In this document: positions 24,638 to 34,450 of the stretch, piece by piece
Layout: every line of letters starts with the position of its first letter
How positions within the stretch are numbered: position 1 is the first letter of the stretch
From: Fibrobacterota bacterium
GTDB lineage: Bacteria > Fibrobacterota > Fibrobacteria > UBA11236
Assembly (NCBI GenBank): GCA_028287505.1
Contig: JAQBPN010000130.1
Location: forward strand, 62,001-126,000
DNA: 64,000 nt
Reading direction: 5' to 3'
The notes under the pieces: generated by a model
Databases searched by the model: none
Told to the model about the DNA's origin: nothing
The model's input: only the letters and a program-made list of their open reading frames with translations
Program-made: the position numbers and the translations under genes

Positions 24638-25177
24638 CTACCCGGTTTGCTGCCGCAATCGGCTGGGAAACTCCTTATCGAAGTAATCCCATTTCCTCTG
24701 GATGGACTTGGCCAGGCCCGGTTCCTCCAAGGCCCTGCGGATGGCCAGCTTGTACCGGTGATCGTCCCGATACGCCTCCGACCTCAGCACGTCGCGGAAG
24801 AACCCGATGCCAATCAAGGCATACATGGTCCGGGACCGGCTGGTCTTTTGGATGAAGGTATCCAGGTCCCGCGTGTTCCCCAGCTCCGATTTGACCTTGC
24901 GCAATTGGATCTCCAACAACAGCTTCCGTTCTGCCGCGCCGCTCGAGAGCAGCCGATGCGTGTTCTTCTTGCGCGCCTCCAGGTCCAGAAAGCATTCCGG
25001 ATCCCGCAGGCCCGCTTGCAGGTGTTCGCGGATGCGAGTGCGCTCCACCTGGTTCAGATAGCGCTTTTCCTTGCGCCGCGCTTTGCGGATGTCCCGGGAC
25101 GGGACATAAGCCGGAAAGGACGGCTCGGCATCGGATGAAGAATAGTGGGATTCGGTCGGGAGCTGGTCGTGTTCCAT
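24638..25177 (-). CDS. Charged, helical protein of unknown function
   Basis: This 179-aa protein has no signal peptide or membrane segment. It is rich in Arg/Lys/Glu with long helices (KARRKEKRYLNQVERTRIRE and LLLEIQLRKVKSELGNTRDL) and may form coiled coils. I do not recognise it. Start: ATG 25177 with GAAAGG upstream; the longer frame to 25261 has an out-of-character N-terminus. It is convergent with the SRPBCC gene. Confidence 0.55.
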   Translation of the reverse strand: MEHDQLPTESHYSSSDAEPSFPAYVPSRDIRKARRKEKRYLNQVERTRIREHLQAGLRDPECFLDLEARKKNTHRLLSSGAAERKLLLEIQLRKVKSELGNTRDLDTFIQKTSRSRTMYALIGIGFFRDVLRSEAYRDDHRYKLAIRRALEEPGLAKSIQRKWDYFDKEFPSRLRQQTG

Positions 25178-25386
25178 AAGGGACCTTTCCGAGCGTTGAG
25201 GTTGGAAACCATGGGGCCGGAGGGCCGGGCCAAAGCATCTTCCTGCAATTAATGTCCTCATTTTTTATGAGGCGATCAAGGCCAATTAATCTGAAAAATG
25301 GGATGGACCGCCATGACGGCGGCAATTTTGGGATCTAGTTTAAGGGGACCTACTAATCTCTTACCTGAGACCAACCCAGGGTATTT

Positions 25387-26058
25387 GTGAATAATAAAGA
25401 CCTTTACGACGTTCTGAAGGAGGCGGTCCGGGAATTGGCCCATGCCAGCGATCTCTTTTCCCCGCTCCCGGCGATGGGAAACGAAGAGGCCGCCCTGGAA
25501 TCCATCGGCCTGGACCCGCTGCTCCTGCCCGATATTGTAATGGAATTGAAAAAACGTTTCGGAGGAAAAGACCTCAGCTCCTGCCTGGCCAACCCCTCCG
25601 CTCTCGTCACCTTGGGCGATTTCCTGGATTCCCTCTCAACTTCGCTGGCGCATGGCATCGCCGCCCCCTGTATGGTTTACGTGGACGATGAAGATTCGAA
25701 TCTGTTCGTATTCAAACGGCGCTTCGACAAATACTTTTCGATCAAGTATTTCTCCGACCCCTTGGCCGCTCTCGAATTCATCCTGAACGATGCGACCGTG
25801 GCGCTGGTGCTGACCGATGAAGTGATGCCCGGATTGACGGGCAACCAGCTTTGCGATCGGGTGCACGCGCTGAAGCCGGCCGTGAAATTCATCCTGTTGA
25901 CGGGGAACCCCAACAATCAGGATGACCTTCTCTATCATTCCATGCGCCGGAACCGCTTCTTCGAATTTCTCCGCAAGCCCCTGGATTTCGAAAACCGCTC
26001 CGATGAACTCCGGAACCTGTTTGCGTCCATCCTCGAGACGGACGGAATGCCCAAGTGA
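25387..26058 (+). CDS. Acyl-carrier-like domain fused to a response-regulator receiver
   Basis: This 223-aa protein has two domains. Residues about 5-88 match the acyl-carrier-protein fold (SIGLDPLLLPDIVMELKKRF, then TLGDFLDSL), but the Ser that would carry phosphopantetheine is Pro44. Residues about 94-205 form a CheY-like receiver with acidic DDED (100-103), phospho-acceptor Asp144 in VLTDEVMPG and Lys197. No output domain follows. It starts at GTG 25387, and the next gene overlaps its stop codon (GTGA). The combination suggests a signalling scaffold; its function is unknown. Confidence 0.75.
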   Translation: MNNKDLYDVLKEAVRELAHASDLFSPLPAMGNEEAALESIGLDPLLLPDIVMELKKRFGGKDLSSCLANPSALVTLGDFLDSLSTSLAHGIAAPCMVYVDDEDSNLFVFKRRFDKYFSIKYFSDPLAALEFILNDATVALVLTDEVMPGLTGNQLCDRVHALKPAVKFILLTGNPNNQDDLLYHSMRRNRFFEFLRKPLDFENRSDELRNLFASILETDGMPK

Positions 26059-26441
26059 AGGATTTGCCTCCCAGCGAACCGGTCCGGGAATTGGCGCGCC
26101 GATTCATCCTCGATTTGAACTCGAGGGATCTGGAAAAACTGATGGGGTGGTTCCTGGAAGAGACCCAGTTATGGATTCCGCCCGCCCCTCTCGTCCAGGG
26201 TTCCAAGCGAATCAGCCTCTTGCTCAAATTGATTTTCCGCCGCTATAGCGACATCCAATGGGAAATCACGGAACTGTATCAGGCGTCGGACAGCATCATT
26301 CTGGTGGAGATGAGGTCCTTCGGCACCTTTACCTCCGGAAAGCTTTATGAGAACAATCTCATTTCCCTGATCAAGTACAATGCCTCGGGGAAAATCTTTT
26401 ACATCTCGGATTTTTTCAAAAACACCGCCGTCTTCCTATAG
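26055..26441 (+). CDS. SnoaL/NTF2-like protein
   Basis: This 128-aa protein has the alpha+beta cone pattern of NTF2-like proteins: a helix with ARRFILDLNSRDLEKLMGWF, then LIFRRYSDIQWEITELYQA, SIILVEMRSFGTFTSG and a C-terminal strand. These bind or transform small ligands, or act in protein assemblies. It is cotranslated with the ACP-like/receiver fusion through a GTGA overlap, which suggests it works with it. Confidence 0.7.
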   Translation: MKDLPPSEPVRELARRFILDLNSRDLEKLMGWFLEETQLWIPPAPLVQGSKRISLLLKLIFRRYSDIQWEITELYQASDSIILVEMRSFGTFTSGKLYENNLISLIKYNASGKIFYISDFFKNTAVFL

Positions 26442-26464
26442 GGCGATTTCCCCCCAGGGATGAC

Positions 26465-27583
26465 TCAGGGCGAGGCCGGCCGGACCAGGAGCATTCCCGA
26501 GGCCGCTGAAAGAGGCGAAACCGCCCTTCCATCCAGGCCCCGAACCACGCCGGCCCGCGTGGGCGCAAAGCGACCGCCCTCCGCAGTCCGGAAGAATATC
26601 CCGGGCAGAAAGGCGGCTGCCCTCGCCGGGTCGCCGGCCGGTTGCAGCGAAGGCCGGATCGACGCGCCCGCTCCGAACAGCAAGTCGTACGCGAACGCGG
26701 TAGTCATGGTCAGCATGGTATCCACGCGGGCATCGGTGAGCGAGGGGAAGCCATGCCCCATTCCCGGGAACGGCTTGAGCACGGAATGGACGCCCGCGCG
26801 GGTCAAAACCCGATGCACGCAGGCGCTGCCGAAGGTGACCAGCGCGGGATTCCCCAGCGCATACCCGATGTCGTAGGGCACGGTGGGGTCGGCGGTTCCG
26901 TGGAAGCTGATGATCGGCAGCTTGCCGTTCTTGAGTATGGTGGAATCCCCTACTCCGCCCCAACAGTTGATGATGCCGTTGATGGCCGAGGAAACGCCCG
27001 GCGTCCCGCTCCGGCCTTCAATACCACCGATGGCATTGGTATCGATATAGGCCGGCATCTCATCCGCATCGATATAAGCGTAATCGAGCGACAGCGCCCC
27101 GCCCGCCGAAGTCCCGCCCATCATGATCCGGGTATCGTCGATCCCATACTCCGCGCGATGGGCCCGCAAGAATCGCACCGCCGCTTTGGCATCCTGCACG
27201 GCTCGCACCACTTCCGTCCCCATCGCCTGGGCGGTGCTGAGTGGTGTCTCGAGACGATATGCAAAGGACGCGGTGACATAGCCTTTTTTCGCGAAGGTCT
27301 GGCAGAGGAATACGATATCGCCGTCCGTCTTGGCGCCCCCGGAGAAGCCGCCGCCGTGGATGAAGATAATCAGGGCGCGGGCCTTGGCCGTGTCGCCGCT
27401 GGGCTGATAGACATCGAGAAGGAGGTTTTCGGTGGCGCCGGAGTGGTTGATGGCGGAGCCGTATTTGATGTTGGAGGTGGCGGTGACGGTGGTGAATACG
27501 GGGTCTTTGTAGCGGACGGGGGCGGCCTGGAGAAGCTGGAATGCCAGGATGGGAAAAAGGGAAACGGCTTTTCGGATATGCAT
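26465..27583 (-). CDS. Exported alpha/beta-hydrolase (carboxylesterase-like)
   Basis: This 372-aa protein has a signal peptide (about 1-21) and a hydrolase fold. The oxyanion HGGGF (76-80) is followed by the nucleophile Ser159 in GGTSAGG, Asp232 in GTADPTVPY, and His277 in GMGHGF. The layout fits the hormone-sensitive-lipase/carboxylesterase type acting on ester bonds outside the cytoplasm. A C-terminal stretch (about 320-372) resembles the beta module of this organism's secreted proteins. It is convergent with the NTF2-like gene. Confidence 0.85.
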   Translation of the reverse strand: MHIRKAVSLFPILAFQLLQAAPVRYKDPVFTTVTATSNIKYGSAINHSGATENLLLDVYQPSGDTAKARALIIFIHGGGFSGGAKTDGDIVFLCQTFAKKGYVTASFAYRLETPLSTAQAMGTEVVRAVQDAKAAVRFLRAHRAEYGIDDTRIMMGGTSAGGALSLDYAYIDADEMPAYIDTNAIGGIEGRSGTPGVSSAINGIINCWGGVGDSTILKNGKLPIISFHGTADPTVPYDIGYALGNPALVTFGSACVHRVLTRAGVHSVLKPFPGMGHGFPSLTDARVDTMLTMTTAFAYDLLFGAGASIRPSLQPAGDPARAAAFLPGIFFRTAEGGRFAPTRAGVVRGLDGRAVSPLSAASGMLLVRPASP

Positions 27584-27690
27584 AGGACCCCCGTGGAATA
27601 ATGTACCGGCTACCGGGGGTTAGGAGTTGGAGAAAGAACCGGGGTTTCCGGACTTCCAACGGCTCTTACGGGGACCATTCCCCGGGAGCG

Positions 27691-30105
27691 TCAGGATTTG
27701 GCCGCCAGGGCCTCCCTCACGCGGTGCTTCAGGGTCTGGGCGGAAAAGGGCTTGTTGATGAACTCGGTTCCCGCATCAAGAACCCCGTGATGCACGATGG
27801 CATTGTCGGTATACCCGGACATGTACAGGACCTTGAGGCCCGGCCTCGCCCGGAGGAGTTTTTCCGCCAATAGCCTGCCGTTCATTCCCGGCAAGACCAC
27901 ATCCGTCAGGAGGAGATCGATTTGACCCGCATGGGCTCCGGCCATTCTCAAGGCGGATTCGGCATCCGCCGCAACCAGGCAATGATACCCGCATTCGGAC
28001 AAGGTATACTGCACCAGCTTGCGCACCCCTTCTTCGTCTTCGACGATCAGAACGGTTTCGCCGCCAGGGCGATCATCCGGCGCCTCTTTGTTTCCATGTT
28101 CGGCCAAGGCCGCAGTCGCGACTTCGACTGCGGGAAAGTAGACCTTGAAGGTGGTGCCCCGGCCGGGCTCGCTGTACACATTGAGGCTCCCCCCGCTTTG
28201 TTTGACGATGCCGAATACGGTCGAGAGACCCAGGCCGGTCCCTTTCCCGGGCCCCTTGGTCGTGAAAAAAGGTTCGAACAACCGCGCCTTGACGTGGGCG
28301 TCCATCCCTATCCCGGTGTCGGTGATGGCCAGCATGACATGCGGCCCCTGCTTGGACTCGAGGTGGGTGCTCACATAGGCTTCATCCAGATCGACGTTCG
28401 CCGTTTCCATGGTGAGCTTGCCGCCATCCGGCATCGCATCCCGGGAATTGAGCGCCAGATTGAGGATTACCTGCTCAATCTGTCCCGGGTCGGCCTTGAT
28501 TCTGTCCAGGTCCGGATGCAGCATGGTGCGCAGTTCGATGTTTTCCCCGATCAGTCTTTGGAGCAGGGTATCCATACCGCTCAGGATCTCGTTCAATCCG
28601 ATTATTTTCGGGGCCAGGATCTGCTTCCGGCTGAAAGCCAGAAGCTGATGGGTCAGCGACGCCGCCCGTTCCCCTGCATTGCGGATTTCCGTGACCTGCC
28701 CGAATAAATCATCGTCTTCTTCGAGTTGGCCGAGGACGATGTCGCTGTAGCCGTTGATGGCGGTGAGAAGATTGTTGAAATCGTGCGCGATGCCGCCCGC
28801 CAATTTCCCGACCGCTTCCATCTTCTGGGATTGGCGCAGCTTTATCTCCGCCTCCTTGAGTTCGGTGACGTCGTGCAATATGCTGACCACGGACATCAGA
28901 GCGCCTTTGCCGTCGAAGATCGGCTTGGCGCTGCTGATGACCCAGCGCTCCTTGTCCTCATCCGACATTCTGAAACGCAGGGATACGGGCGCCGACGCCT
29001 CGCCCTTGAGCGCCAGTCTTCCGGGTGTCGCATCCTGGGGAAAAGGGTTCCCGCCTTCGTCGAAAACCGAAATGCGCTTCGCGATGACCGCGGCTTTCGC
29101 GGGATCGGCCGCCAGATCGAGCACATCCTGGGGGGAAGCGAATCCCAGCAGGGTGGCACAGGCCTGATTGAGATAGAGGAGTTTTCCCTTAGCGTCCTGC
29201 ATGGAAATGGCATCCGTAATGCCTTCCAGAATGACCCGCAACTGCTCTTTGGCCGCCCGCTCCTCCAGCTCCTTACGCTTCAGTTCCGTGATATCCTGGA
29301 AGAAATTGATGGCCATGGAGACATTGCCGTCCGGGCCCCGGACGGGAGTCGCCCTGACCAAGGACCATCTTTCCGCTCCGGTCGAGATCTCGTGATACCT
29401 CATGACCACGGCGTTGGCGTCCATGCCCATCAAGGCGAGCCTCCCCGGCATCTTATCCAGGGGAAAGGGATTGCCATCCTCGTCCAGGATCCGATAGCGT
29501 CCCATGAGTTCGGTTAAGGGGGCGCTCAAGAGGGCTTCGGCGGAGGGATAGCCCAGATTCCTGGCGGCCGCGGCGTTCGCGAACACCAGCTTTCCTGTTA
29601 CGTCCTGGGCCGTGATGGCATTGTCCACGCCATTCAGGATGATATCCAACCGGCTTTCGCTTTCCGCCAGCCTATCGTTGAGGGTCTGCAAATCCGCGGC
29701 GACCTTCCGATCGGTGACGTCCCGGGTGACCTTTGCGAACCCCCGCAGATTCGAGTCCCCGTCGTATATGGGTGAAATCACGGCCTCGGCAAAAAACCGG
29801 GTGCCGTCTTTCCGGATGCGCCAGCCTTCGTCCTTGGCAATGCCGGTCTTTCTGGCCTGCTCCAACAATGCTTCCGGCCGCCCTGCGGCCCGCATCTCTT
29901 CGGGAAAAAAAAACCGGAAGGACTGGCCGATTATTTCCGAAGCCGCATACCCCTTGATGCGTTCGGCTCCGGTGTTCCAGCTGGCCACCCGGCCGTCCAG
30001 GTCCAATGTGTAAATGGCATATTCCGTGACCGCGTCCACCAGGAGTTGAAAATGATTGACGTCCTGGCGAAGGGACTCATGCATGCCGGAAGTTGATGGA
30101 TTCAT
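27691..30105 (-). CDS. Soluble hybrid sensor histidine kinase with three PAS domains and a receiver
   Basis: This 804-aa protein has no membrane segment and so senses cytoplasmic cues. Three PAS domains lie at about 18-135, 150-275 and 287-415; the second and third share a GNPFP..PGRLAL insert and look duplicated. The HisKA domain has His441 (GGIAHDFNN), and the ATP domain has the N-box Asn553 (LNLALNSRDAMPDGG), DTGIGMD and GKGTGLGLS. A C-terminal receiver has Asp735 in LLLTDVVLPG and a Lys at NKPF. The output partner is not adjacent. The start ATG 30105 lacks a clear ribosome site. Confidence 0.92.
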   Translation of the reverse strand: MNPSTSGMHESLRQDVNHFQLLVDAVTEYAIYTLDLDGRVASWNTGAERIKGYAASEIIGQSFRFFFPEEMRAAGRPEALLEQARKTGIAKDEGWRIRKDGTRFFAEAVISPIYDGDSNLRGFAKVTRDVTDRKVAADLQTLNDRLAESESRLDIILNGVDNAITAQDVTGKLVFANAAAARNLGYPSAEALLSAPLTELMGRYRILDEDGNPFPLDKMPGRLALMGMDANAVVMRYHEISTGAERWSLVRATPVRGPDGNVSMAINFFQDITELKRKELEERAAKEQLRVILEGITDAISMQDAKGKLLYLNQACATLLGFASPQDVLDLAADPAKAAVIAKRISVFDEGGNPFPQDATPGRLALKGEASAPVSLRFRMSDEDKERWVISSAKPIFDGKGALMSVVSILHDVTELKEAEIKLRQSQKMEAVGKLAGGIAHDFNNLLTAINGYSDIVLGQLEEDDDLFGQVTEIRNAGERAASLTHQLLAFSRKQILAPKIIGLNEILSGMDTLLQRLIGENIELRTMLHPDLDRIKADPGQIEQVILNLALNSRDAMPDGGKLTMETANVDLDEAYVSTHLESKQGPHVMLAITDTGIGMDAHVKARLFEPFFTTKGPGKGTGLGLSTVFGIVKQSGGSLNVYSEPGRGTTFKVYFPAVEVATAALAEHGNKEAPDDRPGGETVLIVEDEEGVRKLVQYTLSECGYHCLVAADAESALRMAGAHAGQIDLLLTDVVLPGMNGRLLAEKLLRARPGLKVLYMSGYTDNAIVHHGVLDAGTEFINKPFSAQTLKHRVREALAAKS

Positions 30106-30251
30106 GATGGATTACTGCTACTCCCAAATGCGTCGCGAAATATGCCCACCAAGCCTCTAAGTGGATATAGTATTGAATTTATGCTTAACCCGGGTGATTT
30201 TCAAACCTGGGCACACTACTTGGCGATTTTTTCAGGATTTTTAACTGTAAT

Positions 30252-30273
30252 GGGGAGTGGGTAATCCCTCCCC
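30252..30273 (-). terminator. Possible terminator downstream of the 747-aa gene
   Basis: GGGGA and inner GGG pair with CCC and TCCCC around a TAAT loop (30252-30273). It lies about 30 bases after the stop of the minus-strand gene at 30303-32546. The T content after it on the minus strand is weak, so this is tentative. Confidence 0.4.
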
Positions 30274-30302
30274 TTTCGGATTGGGCAGGGCTCACCGAAC
30301 AA

Positions 30303-32546
30303 CTAATGGGAAGGGCTGAGTCGGATATCCCCTAGACCGATATTGGCCGGGGTCGAATCCGTGATTACAAATTTCCGAACCTGGCGCATCGCTGGTCCCG
30401 AACCGCCTGCTGCAGGTCCGGAAGCGACCTCCAATACGTAGGAACCAGGCACCAGCCCCTGGAAGATGTCCGCCTGGTCCGTGAACTGTCCCGCTCTATG
30501 TTCCGCCCGGTAGATGGGTCCGCGCCGCACGACTCCAAAGACCGCGTGGCGCAGTTCAACCTTCAATTGGATGGGCTCGCTGCCTCCCCCCTTCGCCAGA
30601 ACCCGGTACTCCACATCGACTCCCTTGCGAAGCCCCACGGAAGCGGTCGTATCTCCATGCACCTCGAACCGCCCGGACTCCCACGGCTGCATGCCCGGAA
30701 CGCACACCGCGAATTCATACGCTCCATCCCCAAGGCCCGTAAAAACCAGGTCCGGTCGCACATCCATGTCGAATGGAGCGCCGTACTCACCGGCTTCGCG
30801 TTCCAATCGCCTGAACATCGCCCGCATCCGCTTTTCCGGCCTCGGGATGTATCCGGAAGGGAAAATGAAACGCAGCTCCACGCGTCGCAGGGGAATATCG
30901 ATCCGCAGGGGTTCCTCAGGCGTTTCCACCAAGGGAATCGTCACCCCATACATACTCCCGTGAAGCGGATCCTGGGAACCCGGATAATAGTGAGATAAAT
31001 GAGCCGCTCCGGCTCCATGCCATAAGTACAGGTAACTTGTCCGGTCAAGGCTACACCTCCCACCTTCGATTGATGAACTGTTACACAATCCGGGGCAGGG
31101 CTCGACCCCCTCCTGACACGGCAACCCTAAATTCAGGGACCCATCCGGAAAACGGCCCCCGTTGGAAGTGATAAGCAGGGTTACGGGCTCCAGGGATGGC
31201 AGTTTACCCGGGCGAAGCCCCATTTTCTTCAATGCCTGCAATGCTTCCGGCCTGGAACGGCGATCGGGAACCGCGGCCAAGCGGCTCAGGTATACCCCTT
31301 GTTCAGGGAAATCGAACCGGGACAATATCCGGACAAACAGCAAAGCATTTATCCTATAAGGATTATTATCGATCTTTCCAATCAATCGTTCCAGAATCCG
31401 GCGCTTGAGATCCGCCGATAGCGCCGCTGCATGCGGATCCCGGACATAGTCGGATTCAGCATAGGTGCCATCGCCTATCGGCAGCCTGGCTCCGGGGCCC
31501 AGCAGAAACGTCCCCAGGGCTTCCTCATATCCATAGAGATAGGTACCGCCGTATGAGGAATCAGGATTGAGTTGCAAGAGTTTGCGCGCCGCTTCCGGGG
31601 ATCCATAGCGGGCGAGGATCCGCATGGGCCTGTCCCGGCCTTCCAAATCATTGTCGACTGTCTCGCCCAGGAAAAACAATTCCCAGTCCAGGCCCCGGCT
31701 CATCAACATCTGCCGCACCCGCTCGCCATCCTGGGTGGCGCGCAAAGCCGGAAGGAAATCCCCCCGATCCAACTGAACAATCAATCTGGCCATTCCCTTA
31801 GGCCCATACAAGGCTTGGCTGCCAGTGCCGCACCAACCTTCCCATTCGAAATTCCAAATGGGTTCCAGAGCGGCCGGCTTCTCTTCCCGAAGGAACTCCA
31901 GAATATCGCGGTACAACTCCGTATAGGTCCATTTGACCGACGAGGCCATTTCCATTGCTCCGGATCTACGGGGCTCGAACAAGAGACTTCTCCGATAGGA
32001 CCACCCTTCGCGAAAGGCAGCGGGCAGATTGCCTGGGGCGGCGACGGATGGGACTCCTGCCAAGGTCGGCGCCGATTCCGCCCTCTTCGGGGAAGAGCAA
32101 AATTGATCGTATGCCCTGTCGAGACGCGCCTTCAGGAGCTTATCGATGATTTTACTTTCCGGATATGTCGAAGCCGAATCGATCCTGACCCGCGCCAACA
32201 ATCTCGCATACCCCTTCTCTCCTTCCAATTCCAGGATCAAGCCGGCCGATGAGTCGATGGCTTCGCCTACGTACTGGACTTTGGGGTTGGATTCCGCCAA
32301 GAGGAACAGGTCCCTGTAGGCTTTTTCAAGGCATGATTGCGTGGGGTGGGCACGGCAGTTTCCGAGGGCGGTTTTGAAATCGTTCAGCCAAGCTTCCTGG
32401 CTGTGGGGGTCGCGCATCAGGCTGTCTCGGAAGACGGCGAGTTCTTGGGGGGAGTTGGGAGCGTTTTCTTTTGGGAGGGATGGTTTGGGCGTACCAATGG
32501 CGATAAGAGTTAGCAGGGAAGCTATGATTGGAAGTAGTGCGGACAT
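30303..32546 (-). CDS. Large exported protein of unknown function
   Basis: This 747-aa protein has an N-terminal hydrophobic signal segment (about 1-20). The middle (about 30-430) is helical and charged, with no motif I recognise. The C-terminal third (about 480-747) is beta-rich with several tripartite strands, including a cysteine cluster (PCQEGVEPCPGLCNSSSIEG) and fibronectin-like strands near the end (VPGSYVLEVAS). It borders the AT-rich island on its right. I do not assign a function. Confidence 0.65.
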   Translation of the reverse strand: MSALLPIIASLLTLIAIGTPKPSLPKENAPNSPQELAVFRDSLMRDPHSQEAWLNDFKTALGNCRAHPTQSCLEKAYRDLFLLAESNPKVQYVGEAIDSSAGLILELEGEKGYARLLARVRIDSASTYPESKIIDKLLKARLDRAYDQFCSSPKRAESAPTLAGVPSVAAPGNLPAAFREGWSYRRSLLFEPRRSGAMEMASSVKWTYTELYRDILEFLREEKPAALEPIWNFEWEGWCGTGSQALYGPKGMARLIVQLDRGDFLPALRATQDGERVRQMLMSRGLDWELFFLGETVDNDLEGRDRPMRILARYGSPEAARKLLQLNPDSSYGGTYLYGYEEALGTFLLGPGARLPIGDGTYAESDYVRDPHAAALSADLKRRILERLIGKIDNNPYRINALLFVRILSRFDFPEQGVYLSRLAAVPDRRSRPEALQALKKMGLRPGKLPSLEPVTLLITSNGGRFPDGSLNLGLPCQEGVEPCPGLCNSSSIEGGRCSLDRTSYLYLWHGAGAAHLSHYYPGSQDPLHGSMYGVTIPLVETPEEPLRIDIPLRRVELRFIFPSGYIPRPEKRMRAMFRRLEREAGEYGAPFDMDVRPDLVFTGLGDGAYEFAVCVPGMQPWESGRFEVHGDTTASVGLRKGVDVEYRVLAKGGGSEPIQLKVELRHAVFGVVRRGPIYRAEHRAGQFTDQADIFQGLVPGSYVLEVASGPAAGGSGPAMRQVRKFVITDSTPANIGLGDIRLSPSH

Positions 32547-32776
32547 TTCGGTACTGACATCAATGTAAGCGGGAAGGTGGATTTAGAGAGGAAGAATCTT
32601 AACTAAGCCGACTGCCCGAGATCGGGGGTAGCGTTCATTCCCAGGGGCATCTAGCGGTCTACAAATTGGGGAGTACCGTACAGTATACTCATGTATCCTT
32701 GGCTGGTAGCTGTTGAGTGAACGTACTAGCTCTTGTTGCATTTTTGAGGGGGGGGGGTGTGTTCTCAAAAAAATTG

Positions 32777-33385
32777 CTATGCAATGAATTTCTTTGAAAT
32801 TGAAATGAGGTAGTTTTGATACAACTCAAATCGGGTTTCATCTGGAGTTATTCTGTAAACGGATCTTAAGTAACCAACGGGTGTTTGCTCTTTAGGAGGG
32901 AGCTTGTAGCTGCTTATTGCTTTCAAAAACACATCCTTTGAATGGGAACTACTATGGGCAAGCACGTTTCTCACCGTTATCATTTCCCTAAGCGCATTCT
33001 CTTCGTTCTTGTCAATAGATTTAAAACTATCCATTCTGCTACAGTAGATTTCCAATCTCTTTTGTGCTCTATCAAATGGAAGCCAGTCCAAATATTTTTT
33101 ATCGACATGAACAATTGCACGCGCTATGCTTTCATTTTTAAATATAATGATCGGCTTATATTTTCGAAGAACTGGTTTGTCGCTCGTTGTGATAATGTGA
33201 TAGAAAAGCTCTTCGATATAGGTTTCAAAAGAGGTGATTGTAGACAGAAAAAGTCCGCGATACGTTTGGTAGAGATCATTTTGAATTAGGATTTTTTTGC
33301 TGAAAAGACGCTCCATCCTTTTTCGGGATCGATTAATGGATTCCAAATTATTCTCAAATTTTATTTGAATATTGTAAAGCGTCAT
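32777..33385 (-). CDS. HEPN-superfamily protein (probable RNase), partner of DUF262
   Basis: This 202-aa, mostly helical protein carries Arg139-Asn-Val-Leu-Ala-His144, the Rx4-6H motif of HEPN ribonucleases, within a long helix (ALREMITVRNVLAHSS). Helices at about 36-66 include TSFETYIEELFYHI, as in RiboL-PSP-HEPN-like members. It is encoded directly after the DUF262 gene with a 3-base gap, so the two are coexpressed. The low GC content sets it apart from neighbouring chromosome. HEPN proteins often cut RNA in phage defence or toxin systems; that role is inferred here. Confidence 0.68.
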   Translation of the reverse strand: MTLYNIQIKFENNLESINRSRKRMERLFSKKILIQNDLYQTYRGLFLSTITSFETYIEELFYHIITTSDKPVLRKYKPIIIFKNESIARAIVHVDKKYLDWLPFDRAQKRLEIYCSRMDSFKSIDKNEENALREMITVRNVLAHSSSHSKDVFLKAISSYKLPPKEQTPVGYLRSVYRITPDETRFELYQNYLISISKKFIA

Positions 33386-33388
33386 ATA

Positions 33389-34450
33389 TCAAAAGGAATT
33401 TAAGTACTTAACTAATTTGGTTCTTGACTCAGGATGTGTTGTTCTTCTTGCAAGTGATTCAAGAACAGCCTGCGGCGCAGTAGCGTTTAGGATTTTCTGA
33501 TTCGCTTTTTTCAATGCCGCGCCAAACGACGTCGCCAGCGGATTTGGCTTTTTGTTTTGCAATTTAGAATTGAGATCATAACATTTATCATAAACGGTCG
33601 CGAAAAGTGGGTAAAACAATGCCTTTTTCTTGAATTCGGTTTCCTTGATTATTTGGCCAAGTGTAGAATCGACGATGTCCATTACATACCGAAAACGCAC
33701 TTCCATGACGTTTTTATTTGGCAAAGACTGGTCGTAATCTTGATAGTATTTGTCTATTGCTTCTTGGGACTTTCCTCTGATTCCATCCCGGATAAGCATC
33801 AACAGCTCACCAGTCAGCTCAACCTCTTCCATTCTGGAAATTGCGCTCTCGGAAAAAATCCCCCAATCTCTCCACCTTTGCAATTGCTCAGTCGCCAATT
33901 CGTATGCGATGGATTTAAATTCGCCATACCACTCGGCATTTCGAAGCTCTTGGTCATTTAATTTCACACCCGTTGCATTCATCCTTGAGAAAATTTCCAA
34001 AACATCTCGATCTCCAACTTCGGCTGGCAAAATATGAACACTAAACTCATAGTCCAAGATTCTCTGCTGTATCTCTTCCGGTAATCTTTTAAATGAAAAT
34101 CCACCGTATTCTTTACTGTGCGCTTTGTTAATCACAAATTCGTCTGTAGACTCGTTAAAATCCTTTAGGATATTTGGGGCTATAAAAGAAATGACCGTTC
34201 GAAGCCTCTGTTGGCCATCCACGATTTCGCGTTTAGGCTCGAATGTTTTCAGATTCGATCTTTTTTCTCGAATAAAAATGATTGGAACCGGTAAACCTCT
34301 AATGATTGTGTCGATTAGATATGATTTCGCCCCAGATTTCCAGACAGATCGCCTTTGAAAATGAGGACTTAACTCTAAGGCTTTTTGTTTTTGCCAGGTT
34401 AAAAAATCGGCGGTTTTATATAGGGTTTTTTTTATGTCCCACGTTTTCAT
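33389..34450 (-). CDS. DUF262-domain (ParB/GmrSD N-terminal-like) protein
   Basis: This 353-aa protein has the DUF262 signature: LSPHFQRRSVWKSG (27-40), RGLPVPIIFI (51-60), and VDGQQRLRTV (77-86). DUF262 is a ParB-like nuclease/NTPase domain found in phage-defence proteins such as GmrSD. The second half (about 150-353) is helical. It is the first gene of an AT-rich pair with the HEPN protein. No DUF1524 HNH domain is seen, unlike full GmrSD, so partnership with the HEPN nuclease probably supplies the effector. Confidence 0.85.
   Translation of the reverse strand: MKTWDIKKTLYKTADFLTWQKQKALELSPHFQRRSVWKSGAKSYLIDTIIRGLPVPIIFIREKRSNLKTFEPKREIVDGQQRLRTVISFIAPNILKDFNESTDEFVINKAHSKEYGGFSFKRLPEEIQQRILDYEFSVHILPAEVGDRDVLEIFSRMNATGVKLNDQELRNAEWYGEFKSIAYELATEQLQRWRDWGIFSESAISRMEEVELTGELLMLIRDGIRGKSQEAIDKYYQDYDQSLPNKNVMEVRFRYVMDIVDSTLGQIIKETEFKKKALFYPLFATVYDKCYDLNSKLQNKKPNPLATSFGAALKKANQKILNATAPQAVLESLARRTTHPESRTKLVKYLNSF

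Noticed and set aside
32748-32757. Run of ten G
   Set aside because: It lies downstream of the HEPN gene stop, not in a gene or promoter, so phase variation cannot be argued.
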